Part shown: positions 10,401-21,978 of the stretch, piece after piece
Numbering within the stretch: the first letter of the stretch is position 1
How the letters are laid out: each line of letters begins with the position of its first letter
NCBI RefSeq assembly: GCF_051106095.1
Contig: NC_135786.1
Location: 212,138,501-212,202,500 of the forward strand
Reading direction: 5' to 3'
From: Pogona vitticeps
Lineage: Eukaryota; Chordata; Lepidosauria; Squamata; Agamidae
DNA: 64,000 nt
The notes under the pieces: model-generated
What the model was told of the DNA's origin: nothing
Database searches by the model: none
The model's input: the letters and a program-made list of their open reading frames with translations, nothing else
Position numbers and translations under genes: made by a program

Positions 10401-12039
10401 AACAGCGTTTCAACAAGAAAAACAAAACAAAAAGGTGGAAAAAGAGATGTTGGAGCACCTTTAAAGTTAACTGCTATATATTGATTTTGTCTTTATTTAT
10501 TTTTAATTTAATTTTTATTTGCATACAAAGAGAGTTGAGGCTTCTTTGGAAGATTGAGAGCTTAGTAACTGGGTTCTTGCGCAGCAAAAACAGCTTTTTT
10601 CTCCTAGCGTTAGGATTGGAGTGTCAACAGTCGGTTTTCTACACTGTCCTTTCTCAAGTGCTAAAATGCTAACATAAACGTGCATATATTTCACCTTCTC
10701 CTGAGGTCATCTAGCAGCAAACCTTGGCACAGTCCTTGCTTTCCAAATAAGTTTCTGATATGGTTCGAACGAAATACTTAGAAGAAAGTGTCAAAGCAGG
10801 ACTGAAAGTGAACACTGAAAGGAAAAAAATCATGGCTACAAAATTACACAACTTTAATGCTGACAATTTTATTTATTTATAATATTTATAATATTTCTTA
10901 CTTTTCTCCTAAGAAAAAATCGAAGGCAGCTTTCATAATTAAAAAACGTGATATGTATTAGTTACGACAGCAATCCTATACATTTAGTACATTATTATCT
11001 GGGGTGGGCCTTTGATGTGCATAGAATGTGGATGCTCACCAGTTGTACTCCATTTTACAATCCTCCCTTATCTGCCCCGGATAGGTATTACATGGTACTT
11101 CTATATATGCATCAGTTTTAACGGCTGCTATCTACTTCAATCATCAGTGGGCAGAATACAATGAACATTCTACATGATATACAGCACATCTCTCCCTTAA
11201 TCATGCTAAATTTTTTTGTTTATTTTGCTGCAACAAACTCTTTCGCTTAGCGGTTTACTATCTGAGAGGGGTTTTAAACCGAGTGCTATGCCTAGAATTG
11301 TGACGGCAAGAGGAGAAGGGAGGACAGAGGACGAGAAGGTTACGCAATGTCATCGAAGATACCAACAGCAATTTGACACGATTCCGGGAGGCAGTGGAAG
11401 ACAGGAGGGCCTGGCGTGTTCTGGTCCATGGGATCACGAAGAGTCGGACACGACTTAACGACTAACATGTCCTGAATCCATTTTCGATTTTGCTTTACCT
11501 TTTTTTAGTGTAGTACTTGTGTGATTCTTTTAAAATATTTGTATACTTACTGTTTTTAATTTTTCAGTATTGGCTTTTAAAGGCCACCTTGCGCTCGTTT
11601 TAAGCAGATAGCCAATATAAAAATATTTAAAGTAAATAAATAAGATTACGTTTCCAGATATCCATTTCTGCCCCATGCAACCAACAATAACCTTTGAATA
11701 CCCTATGTTTCTGTTTATATCTGGCAAAAGCAGCTTACAATCCAAAAATGAAAAAAAAAACGTGTTGCCCATAGTCGACAGCTACCAGGCTGGATAATAT
11801 CTTCACTGGGGCACAAAAATGTCAAATACTGTACTTAACAATAATATTCTAATCTAAAGGAAGCCATGGCCTTGGGCAGTCAAGAGCCAAACAGAGGATA
11901 TTGTCACACAGTGATAAGACCGCCATAACGCAGATGCCTTGACAGCAGAGGCGAGCAGCCGTTCAATAAATGTACTATTAATCCCTCGACCTCTGTTTTA
12001 TTGGACGGGAGAGTGGTTAATATTAACCCCTCTGGCTTT
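10401..12039. other. Intergenic spacer between the RBM12B and TMEM67 promoters, left unit
   Basis: AT-rich sequence without a gene. The only recognisable item is a BovB 3' fragment at about 11290-11467. It aligns with 32223-33884 with small indels. Confidence 0.6.
11290..11467 (+). mobile_element. BovB LINE 3'-end fragment
   Basis: The plus strand encodes the characteristic end of BovB ORF2 (FREAVEDRRAWR, LVHGITKSRT). It is shared with the other unit at about 33130-33307. Confidence 0.8.
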
Positions 12040-12140
12040 CCGTAGGCACAAGCCTCGGGGACCGCCCCTCCAAACCAGTGAAGGTTGCGTTCGTTGGTTA
12101 CTTCGCCGCAGAATGGGGCGGGATTAAGGACTCAGTAACC
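12000..12140 (+). promoter_or_regulatory. TMEM67 proximal promoter, left unit
   Basis: Start of a CpG-rich block extending to about 12620. It holds a reverse CCAAT (ATTGG, 12000-12004) and a GC box GGGGCGGG (12115-12122) just before the ATG. It is essentially identical to the right-unit promoter, although the gene behind it is broken. Confidence 0.6.
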
Positions 12141-12148
12141 ATGGCGAC
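12135..12148 (+). promoter_or_regulatory. RFX X-box-like motif over the TMEM67 start codon, left unit
   Basis: GTAACCATGGCGAC matches the palindromic X-box form (GTTGCCATGGCAAC) at 11 of 14 bases, and the central ATG is the start codon. An RFX role is inference. Confidence 0.5.
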
Positions 12149-12799
12149 GGGGAGGCGCTGGCTCGACATGGCGCTGCTCTTGCTTCCCCTGAGCGCTGGA
12201 CTTTCGGGCACCCCGGGCTTCTTCCTCCCCTTGCGCCGGCCTCAGGGTTGCGGTGAATCGCAGTACTTCGATATCGCCAACTTGTCGTGCGGGCAGTGCG
12301 GAGCCTTCCAAAGACAAAGTACTTCGGGTGAGGCCACTGAGGCGGCCGCGACTCCGGTTGGTCCTCCTCCTGCCCGTCAGACGTCCCCTCTCGCCCGGTG
12401 CCTCTGAAGGGAACCAGCCACTGCTGCCCCGTGGGGTGGGGAGGGGACCTTTTGTGGAGACCAGGTCTCCTTCAGAGGCTTGGATACCTTCATCCGCCAT
12501 CATCCTTCCCTCCCGAGTAGGACGGAGGTGGCAGAAGCACTGCTCACTCGCAGCACGGTCCGTTGTAGGAGAGGGTTGGCAGGCTGGGACCTCTCCCTCT
12601 CCCGACGCTTCAGGACTTCAGCTTTCATGATACCGCGCCAATTCTCATTATTAATTCTTACTCTTTACTGTCGCCGTCTTCCCTACTTTAGGGGGAGGAA
12701 ACCCTATGCTTTGTGGAAGTAGCTTGGAAGTCCCCATCACGCTCATTGGTATTTCCTTCTTAAACGTATATTTTAGGCGAGGTTGCGTGTGATGGGGGC

Positions 12800-12960
12800 C
12801 TCTCTCATTGAGCTTCGTATTGGAGGCTGGGGTTTGAACCCAGATCTCATTCCTGCTCCTGTGTGGTGCCAAGTCGCCTTTGACTTAAGGCAACCCTGTG
12901 AAAGAATGACCTTTATCACCCAGATCTCTTCAGAGTTCATCAGTTAGCAAGGAACCGGAC
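12800..12960 (+). repeat. Old tRNA-derived SINE relic, left unit intron 1
   Basis: A B-box-like GGGTTTGAACCC is followed by GCCAAGTCGCCTTTGACTTA, a tail motif common in reptile SINEs. Present in both units. Boundaries are approximate. Confidence 0.4.
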
Positions 12961-13006
12961 AGAGGCACAAAGTCATGACCCTTCTAGGAAACTTACAGTA
13001 CTTTAA

Positions 13007-13198
<192 letters not shown>

Positions 13199-13263
13199 TA
13201 AATTATAGGTGCAATATTTTTCAGTGAATGTAGTGATTTATTTTAAAAAAATTGTTTGTTTAG

Positions 13264-13389
<126 letters not shown>

Positions 13390-13959
13390 TGATTTTTCCT
13401 TATAGAGAATTTTATGTTGAGCATGTGCTATGGGTTGTATCCAGAGTTTTCATTCCACAAATTTCAGGAACTTCCAGACACAAAAAATGAGTTTTGCACA
13501 CAGAGGTAGTCCTGCTGTTAAAATGCAGTCCTGTATCTTTGATTTCTCCATAAGAAATGCCAAGAGAAACAGGATACTGTATAGTTATTGTACCATTGGT
13601 GTTTTAGCTAAAATGAAAAATGCCATCATACAACCAATAATAGAGTAGTAATAAGAGTAAAAAAGTATCAGTATAAATTTAAGAGCACTTTCAGGTGCTA
13701 TAAGAAGCCTGGCTTATCAGAGATGATTACTCACAGGAATAGTTAAACCATAGAGCTTCCTCTATGGTTTGCAGGTTGTAGTGTCTGAAACTGGTGCTCT
13801 GGCTTGTCTCCTTCATCCTTCATCAATAAGCCACCCCCCCCCCCAAAAAAAGACAAACTGGGTTGTTGACTTGGCTTTCTAAGGGAAAGATAAATCACAG
13901 TACCAGGTTATAATCTCAAGAGAACAACCAACAGGTAAAAGGTGTTTGGTTTGTTTTGG

Positions 13960-14246
13960 CAGTGGTCCTCAACCTTTTTGGGGCTGCGGACCGGTTGGGG
14001 GGAACGTGATCCATGTGGGGGGGAACCCCCGCACAAGCGCAGTGGGCATGTTATGCCCGGGGCACGTATTGCACCTGCGGGGGGGGGCATGTCGCACTCA
14101 TGCACATGCGCAGCATGCCCCCCCCCCCACGTGAGCATGTCTCGCCTTCCATGCATGTGAGGGAGAGTGGAGATCCGCACCCGCTTCCTGGTTCTGCCAA
14201 GCCCACAGACCAGCACTGGGCTGCGGACTGGATTTGTCAACCCCTG
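13960..14246 (+). mobile_element. hAT-type MITE in TMEM67 intron 3, left unit
   Basis: It begins CAGTGGTCCTCAACC and ends GTCAACCCCTG, with a perfect 8-bp target-site duplication TGTTTTGG at 13952-13959 and 14247-14254. The interior is GC-rich. The same insertion is at 35801-36087. Confidence 0.75.
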
Positions 14247-15077
14247 TGTTTTGGTGCACTTCCGCTTATCAGAAAAGACGAAAGTTCATATTTTAGCCTA
14301 TTGGTAAATGAAATGCCATTGAATTTCTTTATGTTGTCAAACAAGAGGTCTGTCTTACTCAACACTATCAAATCTAGATAGAATTGCTTTCCAAGGCTTT
14401 ACACTGGGATCTTCCTTTGATCGGATAAATTTCTAATGTTTGTCAAAACTGGCTTCTGTAAAATTGCTCTTAAATACTGAATTTCTGAATACCTGCAGAG
14501 ATAAAATGAAATATTGACCTGCTTTTTCTTTACATTCCTTTTTTTACCTGTGGAAAGAGACACTAATGGTGCATTGCCAAAAACTGCATTATGTGTTCAG
14601 TGTAATGGAAAAGAGCAGTCATTTACTACTCCCAATGCATTAAATAATAGGTAAGGCGTTTTGGAGGAGTCTATATAGTTTTCAGAAAGGCGCTTGATTA
14701 ATGTTTATTTACTCACATTGAAATATAGCAAACCAAAAGTAAAGATAATTGATAAAAATTTACAAAATGTTGTGATAAGTTTCAAAGTTTGCATAGCATC
14801 CATGTGTTTTAAAATGATATTATACTATTATTTTACCCAGGCTTCGTGCTCTGGAGAGGACACTCCAGCTTCGCATACAGCGTCGAAACAACATGGGAAG
14901 TAGCAGTTACCGGTTATAAGTCTTTGCTCAATTGGCGTAGAGCATGACGCCAGGGGCTACTTCTGACGGTGGGAGAGGTCACTGCACCTCACTAGGTAGA
15001 TACCGCCCGCCTTAAGCTGGGCAGCCCCCAGCCAGTAAGGTGCTACCTCGCCACGGTCTGTTAACTTCACGGGGTGC

Positions 15078-16319
15078 GTGGGGTTTAGGGTCAAACCCGA
15101 CAAGCAGATCGATAACCGTGCACCATGCAACAATCATAAGAAAACTTCTGCCCTTAAGCTGGGCACCTGGAATGTACGGACAATGACCTCTGGCTTTCCT
15201 GACTATGGCTTTCCTGACGGCCTCCAAGAAATAGACGATGTGCCCAAGACAGCTGTCATTGACATGGAACTAAGTAGACTGCAGATGGACATTGTTGCCC
15301 TGCAAGAGACAAGATTGCCAGACTCGGGATCTGTCAAAGAAAAAAATTTCTCATTTTTCTGGCAGGGAAAACCATTGAATGAGACCAGGGAATATGGTGT
15401 TGGCTTTGCAGTCAGAAATACTCTTCTGAGATGCATTGTTCCACCTACTGTGGGGAGTGAAAGAATCCTGTCTCTGCAGCTCCACTCATCGGCAGGACCA
15501 GTAACCCTCATTAGTGCATATGCACCAACACTGTCATCCACTCCAGAAGTGAAAGACAAATTCTATGACGATCTGGCAGCTACTATCAAAAAAGTTCCTG
15601 AAAGAGAGGCACTGTTCATTCTTGGAGACTTTAACGCTAGAGTTGGTGCTGATCATAATTCTTGGCCCACTTGTCTAGGCCGTTTTGGCATTGGAAAGAT
15701 GAATGAAAATGGCCAACGCTTGCTGGAGTTTTGCTGTTATTATGGTCTCTGTGTCAGCAACACATTCTTTAATACGAAGCTGCAACACAGAGTTTCCTGG
15801 AGACATCCAAGATCCAAGCATTGGCATCAGCTTGATCTGATCCTCACTAGACGTTCTAGCCTCCCTAGTATTACGATCACACGCAGTTACCAGAGTGCTG
15901 ATTGTGATACTGATCACTCCATGGTGTGTAGTAGAGTAAAACTGCAAACAAAGAGAGTATATCACACGAAAAAGGAAGGAAGACCACGTATTGACATCAG
16001 CAAGACTCGTGATCAAAGAAAAGTGAAGGAATTCGCCCAAGCACTCGAGGAAGCCCTCCCAGGTCCGGCTGATGTAAATGCACCTAAACGATGGGAACAC
16101 TTCAAGAACGCTGTCTATAACACTGCCTTGTCCACCTTTGGCAAGAAGACCAAAAAGATGGCTGACTGGTTCGAAGCCCATTCAGAGGAGCTAATGCCAG
16201 CCATCGAGGATAAGAGAAGAGCTCTAGCAGCATACAAAACCTGTCCTAGCGAGTACAACAGGCTGCCAGGAGATGCTCCAATGATTATTGGCTCCAGCTC
16301 TGCTCCCAGATACAGATAG
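15078..16319 (+). pseudogene. LINE endonuclease part (413 codons)
   Basis: Endonuclease/exonuclease/phosphatase-fold motifs appear in order: LGTWNVRTM, ALQETRLP, LGDFNARVG, QLDLILTRR and DTDHSMV. In LINEs this domain nicks the target DNA for reverse transcription. The ATG at 15078 may not be the true start. The frame is lost near 16290, where the protein should run on into the next frame. Confidence 0.8.
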
Positions 16320-16345
16320 CAGCAGACACAGGTCACATCAAGGGA

Positions 16346-18310
16346 ATGTATGACGGTATCAAGCAGGCCTTAGGTCCAATGCAGAAGAAATCTGCTCCCT
16401 TGAAGTCTGCTACAGGTGTGCCCATCCAGGACCGAGCACAGCAGATGGAACGCTGGGTACAGCACTACTCCGAGCTATATTCCAGAGAGAATGTAGTAAC
16501 CGAAGAAGCATTAAATAACATTGAATGCCTGCCTGTCTTGGAAGAGCTGGACAGTGAACCAACCTTAGCAGAAATAAAAGCGGCCTTGGATTCCCTCGCC
16601 TCCGGCAAGGCACCTGGAAAGGATAACATCCCTGCTGAAGTGCTGAAGTGCTGTAAGGAGATCATCACCACTGAACTGTATGAAGTCTTTTGTTTCTGCT
16701 GGAGGGAAGGTGGAGTCCCACAGGACATGAAGGACGCAAACATCATCACATTGTACAAGAACAAAGGCGACCGGGGTGACTACAATAACTACCGTGGCAT
16801 CTCTCTTCTTAGCGTTGTAGGGAAGCTGCTTGCCCGTGTTGTGCTGAAGAGGCTCTAGGTGCTTGCAGACAGAGTCTATCCAGAATCACAGTGTGGATTC
16901 CGAGCTAATAGATCCACCACTGACATGGTATTCTCCCTCCGACAGCTGCAGGAGAAATGCAGGGAACAACAACAGCCACTCTTAGTGGCCTTCATAGACC
17001 TTACAAAAGCATTTGATCTGGTTAGCAGGGATGGCCTTTTTAAAATACTTCCCAAGATTGGATGTCCACCCCGTCTCCTTAACATCATCAGATCCTTCCA
17101 TGAGGGAATGAAAGGCACTGTAGTTTTTGACGGCTCAACATCAGACTCCTTTGACATCCGAAGCGGAGTGAAACAGGGCTGTGTCCTTGCACCAACACTT
17201 TTTGGGGTCTTTTTTGCTGTCGTGCTGAAGCATGCCTTTGGAACTGCAACCGAGGGTGCCTATCTCCAGACTAGATCAGACGGAAAGCTCTTTAATCTCT
17301 CTAGATTGAGAGCGAAGACCAAAGTCCAACTGAAATGCATGCGGGACTTCCTCTTCGCAGATGATGCAGCCATTGTTGCCCACTCTGCTGAAGACCTCCA
17401 ACAACTCATAAATCGATTCAGCAAGGCCTGCCAAGACTTTGGACTAACAATCAGCCTGAAGAAAACACAAGTCATGGGTCAGGGTGTGGACTCACCTCCT
17501 TCTATTACCATCTCCACACAAGAATTGGAGGTTGTTCATGACTTCGTGTACCTGGGCTCAACCATCTCTGACACCTTGTCTCTGGATGTCGAGCTGGACA
17601 AACGCATTGGCAAAGCAGCTACCATGTTCTCTAGACTCACAAAGACAGTATGGCTCAATAAGAAGCTGACGACACATACGAAGATCCAGGTCTATAGAGC
17701 CTGTGTCCTAAGCACACTCCTGTACTGTAGTGAGTCCTGGACCATTTGTGCACGGCAGGAGAGAAAGCTGAACACCTTCCATATGTGTTGTCTCCGACGG
17801 ATTTTTGGTATCACCTGGCAGGACGAAGTTCCAAACAGAGTAGTCCTAGAACGAGCTGGAATTTTCAGCATGAACACATTACTGAAACAGCGACGTCTAC
17901 GTTGGCTTGGGCACGTCGTGAGAATGGCTGATGGTCGGATTCCAAAGGACCTCCTGTATGGAGAATTAGTGCAGGGAAACTGCCCCAGAGGGAGACCACA
18001 GCTGCGATACAAGGATATCTGCAAGCGAGATCTGAAGGCCTTAGGAATGGACCTCAACAGATGGGAAACCCTGACATCTGAGTGTTCAGCCTGGAGGCAA
18101 GCATTGCATCACGGCCTCTCCCAATTTGAAGAGACCCTTGCCCAGCAGGCTGAGGCAAAGAGGAAGTCACAAAAGCAGCAAAACCAGGGAGCTGGACAGG
18201 GGACAGATTGGATTTGTCTTCAGTGTGGAAGAGACTGTCACTCTCGAATCGGCCTCCTCAGCCACACTAGACGCTGCTCCAAGTCCTCCATACAGAGCAC
18301 GGTACCATAG
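16346..18310 (+). pseudogene. LINE reverse transcriptase part with one internal stop
   Basis: Reverse transcriptase motifs include NNYRGISLLSVVGKL, QCGFRANRSTTD, VAFIDLTKAFD, GVKQGCVLAPTLF, the catalytic FADDAAIVAH (near 17357) and FVYLGSTIS. A TAG at 16856-16858 splits the frame; both sides are in register, and CAG to TAG is the likely change. The C-terminus has a C-x2-C...H-x3-C motif ending near 18275, a possible nucleic-acid-binding finger. The long frames indicate a recent insertion. Confidence 0.82.
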
Positions 18311-18349
18311 TCTTTCGAGACTGAAGGATGCCTAACTAATTATACTATT

Positions 18350-19125
18350 TGAGATACAGATTATTTCACAGGTATTTGAGATAATTTATTGTCACAATTG
18401 ATTAAACTGAGGAAAAAGCATGCAAATATACTATTTCTTTCCACTATGCTTAGACATGACAAGGCTGCTTTGTTGAATCCTGTATTTGTCATTGTTTTAG
18501 ACATGGGGGCCATGTTTAGGACATACATGTTGGTACCCACATCTTAATGGCTTACTATAATTTTACATGTTTATATCTTGAATTTATGTTTTCTCACTTG
18601 TAGATCTTCTTTGCTTTTTAAAAGTCCAGTGTCATAGTGTGGCCAACCACTTGTACGGTGGTGGAAAATAAAGGTATATGTCAGCCCTATTGCTTAAGGT
18701 GTAACCATAGAGGATCATCATCTGTGGTGGCAACAATAGCACCAAGGTGGAAGTACTGTGTACAAAGCATTGTACAATTTGTCATGACAGGAACTGTGTG
18801 ACTGATTGCACAATCAAATTACACAATCTGTGTTGCCTGGGCATAATGACTGGCAAAGTTATGTCTGTGTAACCTTGCAGTATGCAGCATTACACCATTG
18901 AGTCTTCTTCTGGCCACTGAAGAAAAGAAGGAGACACACAAGTCCAAGGCTCATTGCAATCCCGAATTTCTCTGAAAACTTGTCCTGTTTTTTTAATGAT
19001 ACACAACAAAGGTAAGTACTGTACTAACAAAATAATGTATGCCTCTTTATTTTTTTATTCCTCTTTTCTATTTTTATATTAAAGCATTTCTTAATTATTG
19101 CAAATTTGTACCTTATTTTTAAAAG
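18350..19125 (+). other. Fused TMEM67 intron 4 / intron 12 remnants
   Basis: 18350-18723 aligns with 36677-37050 (intron 4, about 2.4% different by eye). From 18724 it aligns with intron 12 from 47940 (about 6% different in the first 120 bp). The join has about 2 bp of microhomology (CT). Confidence 0.8.
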
Positions 19126-19220
19126 GCAGCAATATGAACAACTGGCTTTTGACACATCGGATGTTTTTGGTGGGTACTTTAAGTGGGTGAGAAAATGACT
19201 TAGGAAGCCAACCAAGAGGA

Positions 19221-19731
19221 CAGTGGTACCTCACAAGACGAATGCTTCAGGCAACGAAAAACTCACAAGATGAAAGCGTCTTGCAAGTTTTGTTGAGCCC
19301 TGCAAGACGAAGATAATTTCATCTTGTGAGGTACATTTTCCCATAGGAATGTATTGAAATTTAATTAATGCGTTCCCATGGGCAAAAAACTCTGAAAAAG
19401 CACCATCGGAGCCAAGCCTACAAATGGAAAAAGGCAGGGGGAAAGGGCGGGAAGTTCAAAAATGGTGTTGAAGAAGGCTTGCTAGCACCATCGAAAGACT
19501 GCCGGGGGACCTCTGAAAGCAGTGATCACGGTTGCAGGGGACTCCTGCAAGTCCTCCAATGGTTCTTCCCCAGCTCCCTACCTGGTGACTCTTTCAGAGT
19601 TTTTTGCCCATAGGAACACATTCATTAAATTTCAATGGATTCCTATGGGAAAATTCGCCTCACAAGATGAAAATTTTGCAAGATGACAGGTCTCGCAGAA
19701 CGAATTATTCTCGTCTTGCGAGGCACCATTG
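19221..19731. mobile_element. Tigger-like MITE inserted in stranded TMEM67 exon 13
   Basis: It starts CAGTGGTACCTCACAAGACG and ends TTGCGAGGCACCATTG, with GA/TA flanks in place of the TA in exon 13 (CCAAGAG-TA-ATACG in the intact gene). The interior repeats 'CAAGACGAA' and 'CCCATAGGAA' motifs. No ORF. Confidence 0.8.
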
Positions 19732-19785
19732 TAACACGAGTTGCCAGTGACATAGCTATAAGGTGAGTTCAAATGATTGGACAAC

Positions 19786-19984
19786 TGTTGTTTAGTTGTG
19801 CCTGACCTTTCATGATTCCATGGACCAGAGCACGCAAGGCCCTCCTGTCTTCCACTGCCCCCTGGAGTTTGGTTATATTCATGTTGGTTGCTTCAATGAC
19901 ACTGTCCAACCACCTTGTCCTCTGTTGTCCCCTTCTCCTCTTGCCTTCACACTTTCCCAACATCAGGCCTTTCATGAGGCCTTA
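19786..19984 (-). mobile_element. BovB LINE 3' end (minus), part of a composite
   Basis: The minus strand encodes the BovB C-terminus (LMLGKCEGKRRRGQQRTRWLD and AVEDRRALRALVHGI). Confidence 0.8.
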
Positions 19985-21837
19985 CAAATAACAGAGAAGG
20001 GAAACAAAATGCAAGGGAGACAGGGAAAGTTACAGAATATGGAATGCTGACTTCAAAAGAATAGCAAGGGGAGACAAGAGGACCTTCTTAAATGAATAGT
20101 GCAAAGAAATAAAGGAAAAGAATAGAAAGGGAAAAAACAGTTCTTTTAAGTGGTCTTATAGACCAGATGGGCAGGGTACAAAACAAACAAAAAATAAATA
20201 AAAGAAAATAGGAGATATTAAAGGAACATTTTGTGCAAAGATGGACATGATAAAAGACAAAAATGGTAGGGGCCTCACAGAAGCAGAAGACATCAAGAAG
20301 AGGTAGCAAGAATACACAGAAGAATTATACCAGAAAGATTTGGATATCCCGGACAACCGAGATAGTGTGGTTGCTGACCCTGAGCCAGACATCCTGGAGA
20401 ATGAAGTCAAGTGGGCCTTAGAAACCATGGCTAACAACAAGGCCAGTGGAGGTGATGGCATTCTAGTTGAACTATTTAAAACCTTAAAAGATGACACTGT
20501 TAAGGCGCTACATTCAATATGCCAGCAATTTTGGAAAACTCAACAGTGGCCAGAGGCCTGGAAAAGATCAGTCTACATCCCAATCCCAAAGAAGGGCAGT
20601 GCCAAAAAATGCTCTGACTACCGTACATTTGCACTCATTTCACATGCTACTAAGATTATGGTCAAAATCCATCATGGTAGGTTTCAGCAGTATGTGGACC
20701 AAGAATTCCCAGAAGTACAAGCTGGATTTCGAAGGGGCAGAGGAACTAGAAACCAAATTGCCAACATGCACTGGATTATGGAGAAAGCCAGAGAGTTCCA
20801 GAAAAACATCTACTTCTGCTTCATTGACTACCGAAAAGCTTCAACTGTGTGGACCACAGCAAACTATGGCGAGTTCTTAAAGAAATGGGAGTGCCTGACC
20901 ACCTTATCTATCTCCTGAGAAACCTATATGTGGGACAGGAAGCAACAGTTAGAACTGGACATGGAACAACTGATTGGTTCAAAATTGGGAAAGGAGTACG
21001 ACAAGGCTGTATATTGTCTCCCTGCTTATTCAACTTATATACAGAACACATCATGCGAAAGGCCGGACTGGATGAATCCCAAGCCGGAATTAAGATTGCT
21101 GGAAGAAATATCAACAACCTCAAATATGCATATACCACTCTGATGGCGGAAAGTGAGGAGGAATTAAAGAACCTCTTAAAGAGGGTGAAAGAGGAGAGCG
21201 CCAAAAATGGTCTGAAGCTCAACATCAAAAAAACTAAGATCATGGCCAATGGACCCATCACCTCCTGGGAAATAGAAGGGGAGATATGGAGGCAGTGAGA
21301 GATTTTACTTTCTTGGGCTCCATGATCACTGCAGATGGGGAAAGCAGCCCCGAAATTAAAAGACGCCTTCTTCTTGGGGGGAAAGCGATGACACACCTCG
21401 ACAGCATCTTAAAAAGCAGAGACATCACCACAAAGGTCCGCATAGTCAAAGCTATGGTTTTTCCTGTAGTAATGTATGGAAGTGAGAGCTGGACCATAAA
21501 GAAAGCTGACCACTGAAGAATTGATGCTTCTGAATTGTGGTGCTGGAGGAGACTCTTGAGAGTCCCCTGGACTGCAAAGAGAACATATCCATTTTGAAGG
21601 AAATCAACCCTGAGTGCTCCAGTACTGCCCATATCATGAGAAGACTCCCTGGAAAAGACCCTGATGTTACGAAAGTGTGAAGGAAAGAGAAGGGGACAGT
21701 ATGAGATGGTTGGACAGTGTCATCGAAACCATCAACGTGAATTTGACCAAACTCCGGGAGGCAGTGGAAGACAGGAGGGCCTGGCGTGCTCTGGTCCATG
21801 GGGTCAAGAAAAGTCGGACATGACTAAACATCTAAAC
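19985..21837 (+). mobile_element. BovB LINE, reverse-transcriptase half (plus)
   Basis: From the region after the endonuclease (EALQITEKGNKMQ) through RT (YRTFALISHATKIM, VQAGFRRGRGTRNQIAN, IGKGVRQGCILSPCLFNLY) to the C-terminus (EAVEDRRAWRALVHGV). Several frame breaks are present, and the catalytic YADD is altered to a YAYT-like sequence, so it is dead. Confidence 0.88.
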
Positions 21838-21970
21838 CCGTGGTCCCCAACCTTGGGCCCCCAGATATTCTTGGACTTCAATTCCGAGAACTGGCCAGCA
21901 GAGATGGTGGTGAAAGCTTCTGGGAGTTGAAATCCAAGAACATGTGGAGGTCCAAGGTAGGGGACCACTG
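21838..21970. mobile_element. Short palindromic hAT-type MITE
   Basis: Termini are CCGTGGTCCCCAACCTTGGG and its near inverse ending GGGGACCACTG. The 8-bp flanks are ATCTAAAC (21830-21837) and GTCTAAAC (21971-21978). It sits at the junction of two BovB pieces. Confidence 0.7.
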
Positions 21971-21978
21971 GTCTAAAC

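Larger units (their letters stand above)
14830..18338 (+). mobile_element. Nearly full-length APE-type LINE in the TMEM67 pseudogene
   Basis: The 3.5 kb element is flanked by 11-bp target-site duplications ATTATACTATT (14819-14829, 18339-18349). The empty site is at 36666-36676 in the other unit, so it inserted in this copy only. It carries an apurinic-endonuclease-like domain, a reverse transcriptase with FADD, and a C-terminal Cys/His motif. I could not fix its clade. One frameshift (near 16290) and one stop (16856-16858) interrupt the reading frame. Confidence 0.88.

Noticed and set aside
9809-10458. Frames of 131-196 codons in the CpG island (also 31631-32280)
   Set aside because: GC-rich sequence has few stops. 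Both strands are open, and there is no domain, conserved start or codon signal.
13942-14381. Several frames near the hAT MITE
   Set aside because: They come from G/C runs in the MITE interior and do not survive between the two units.
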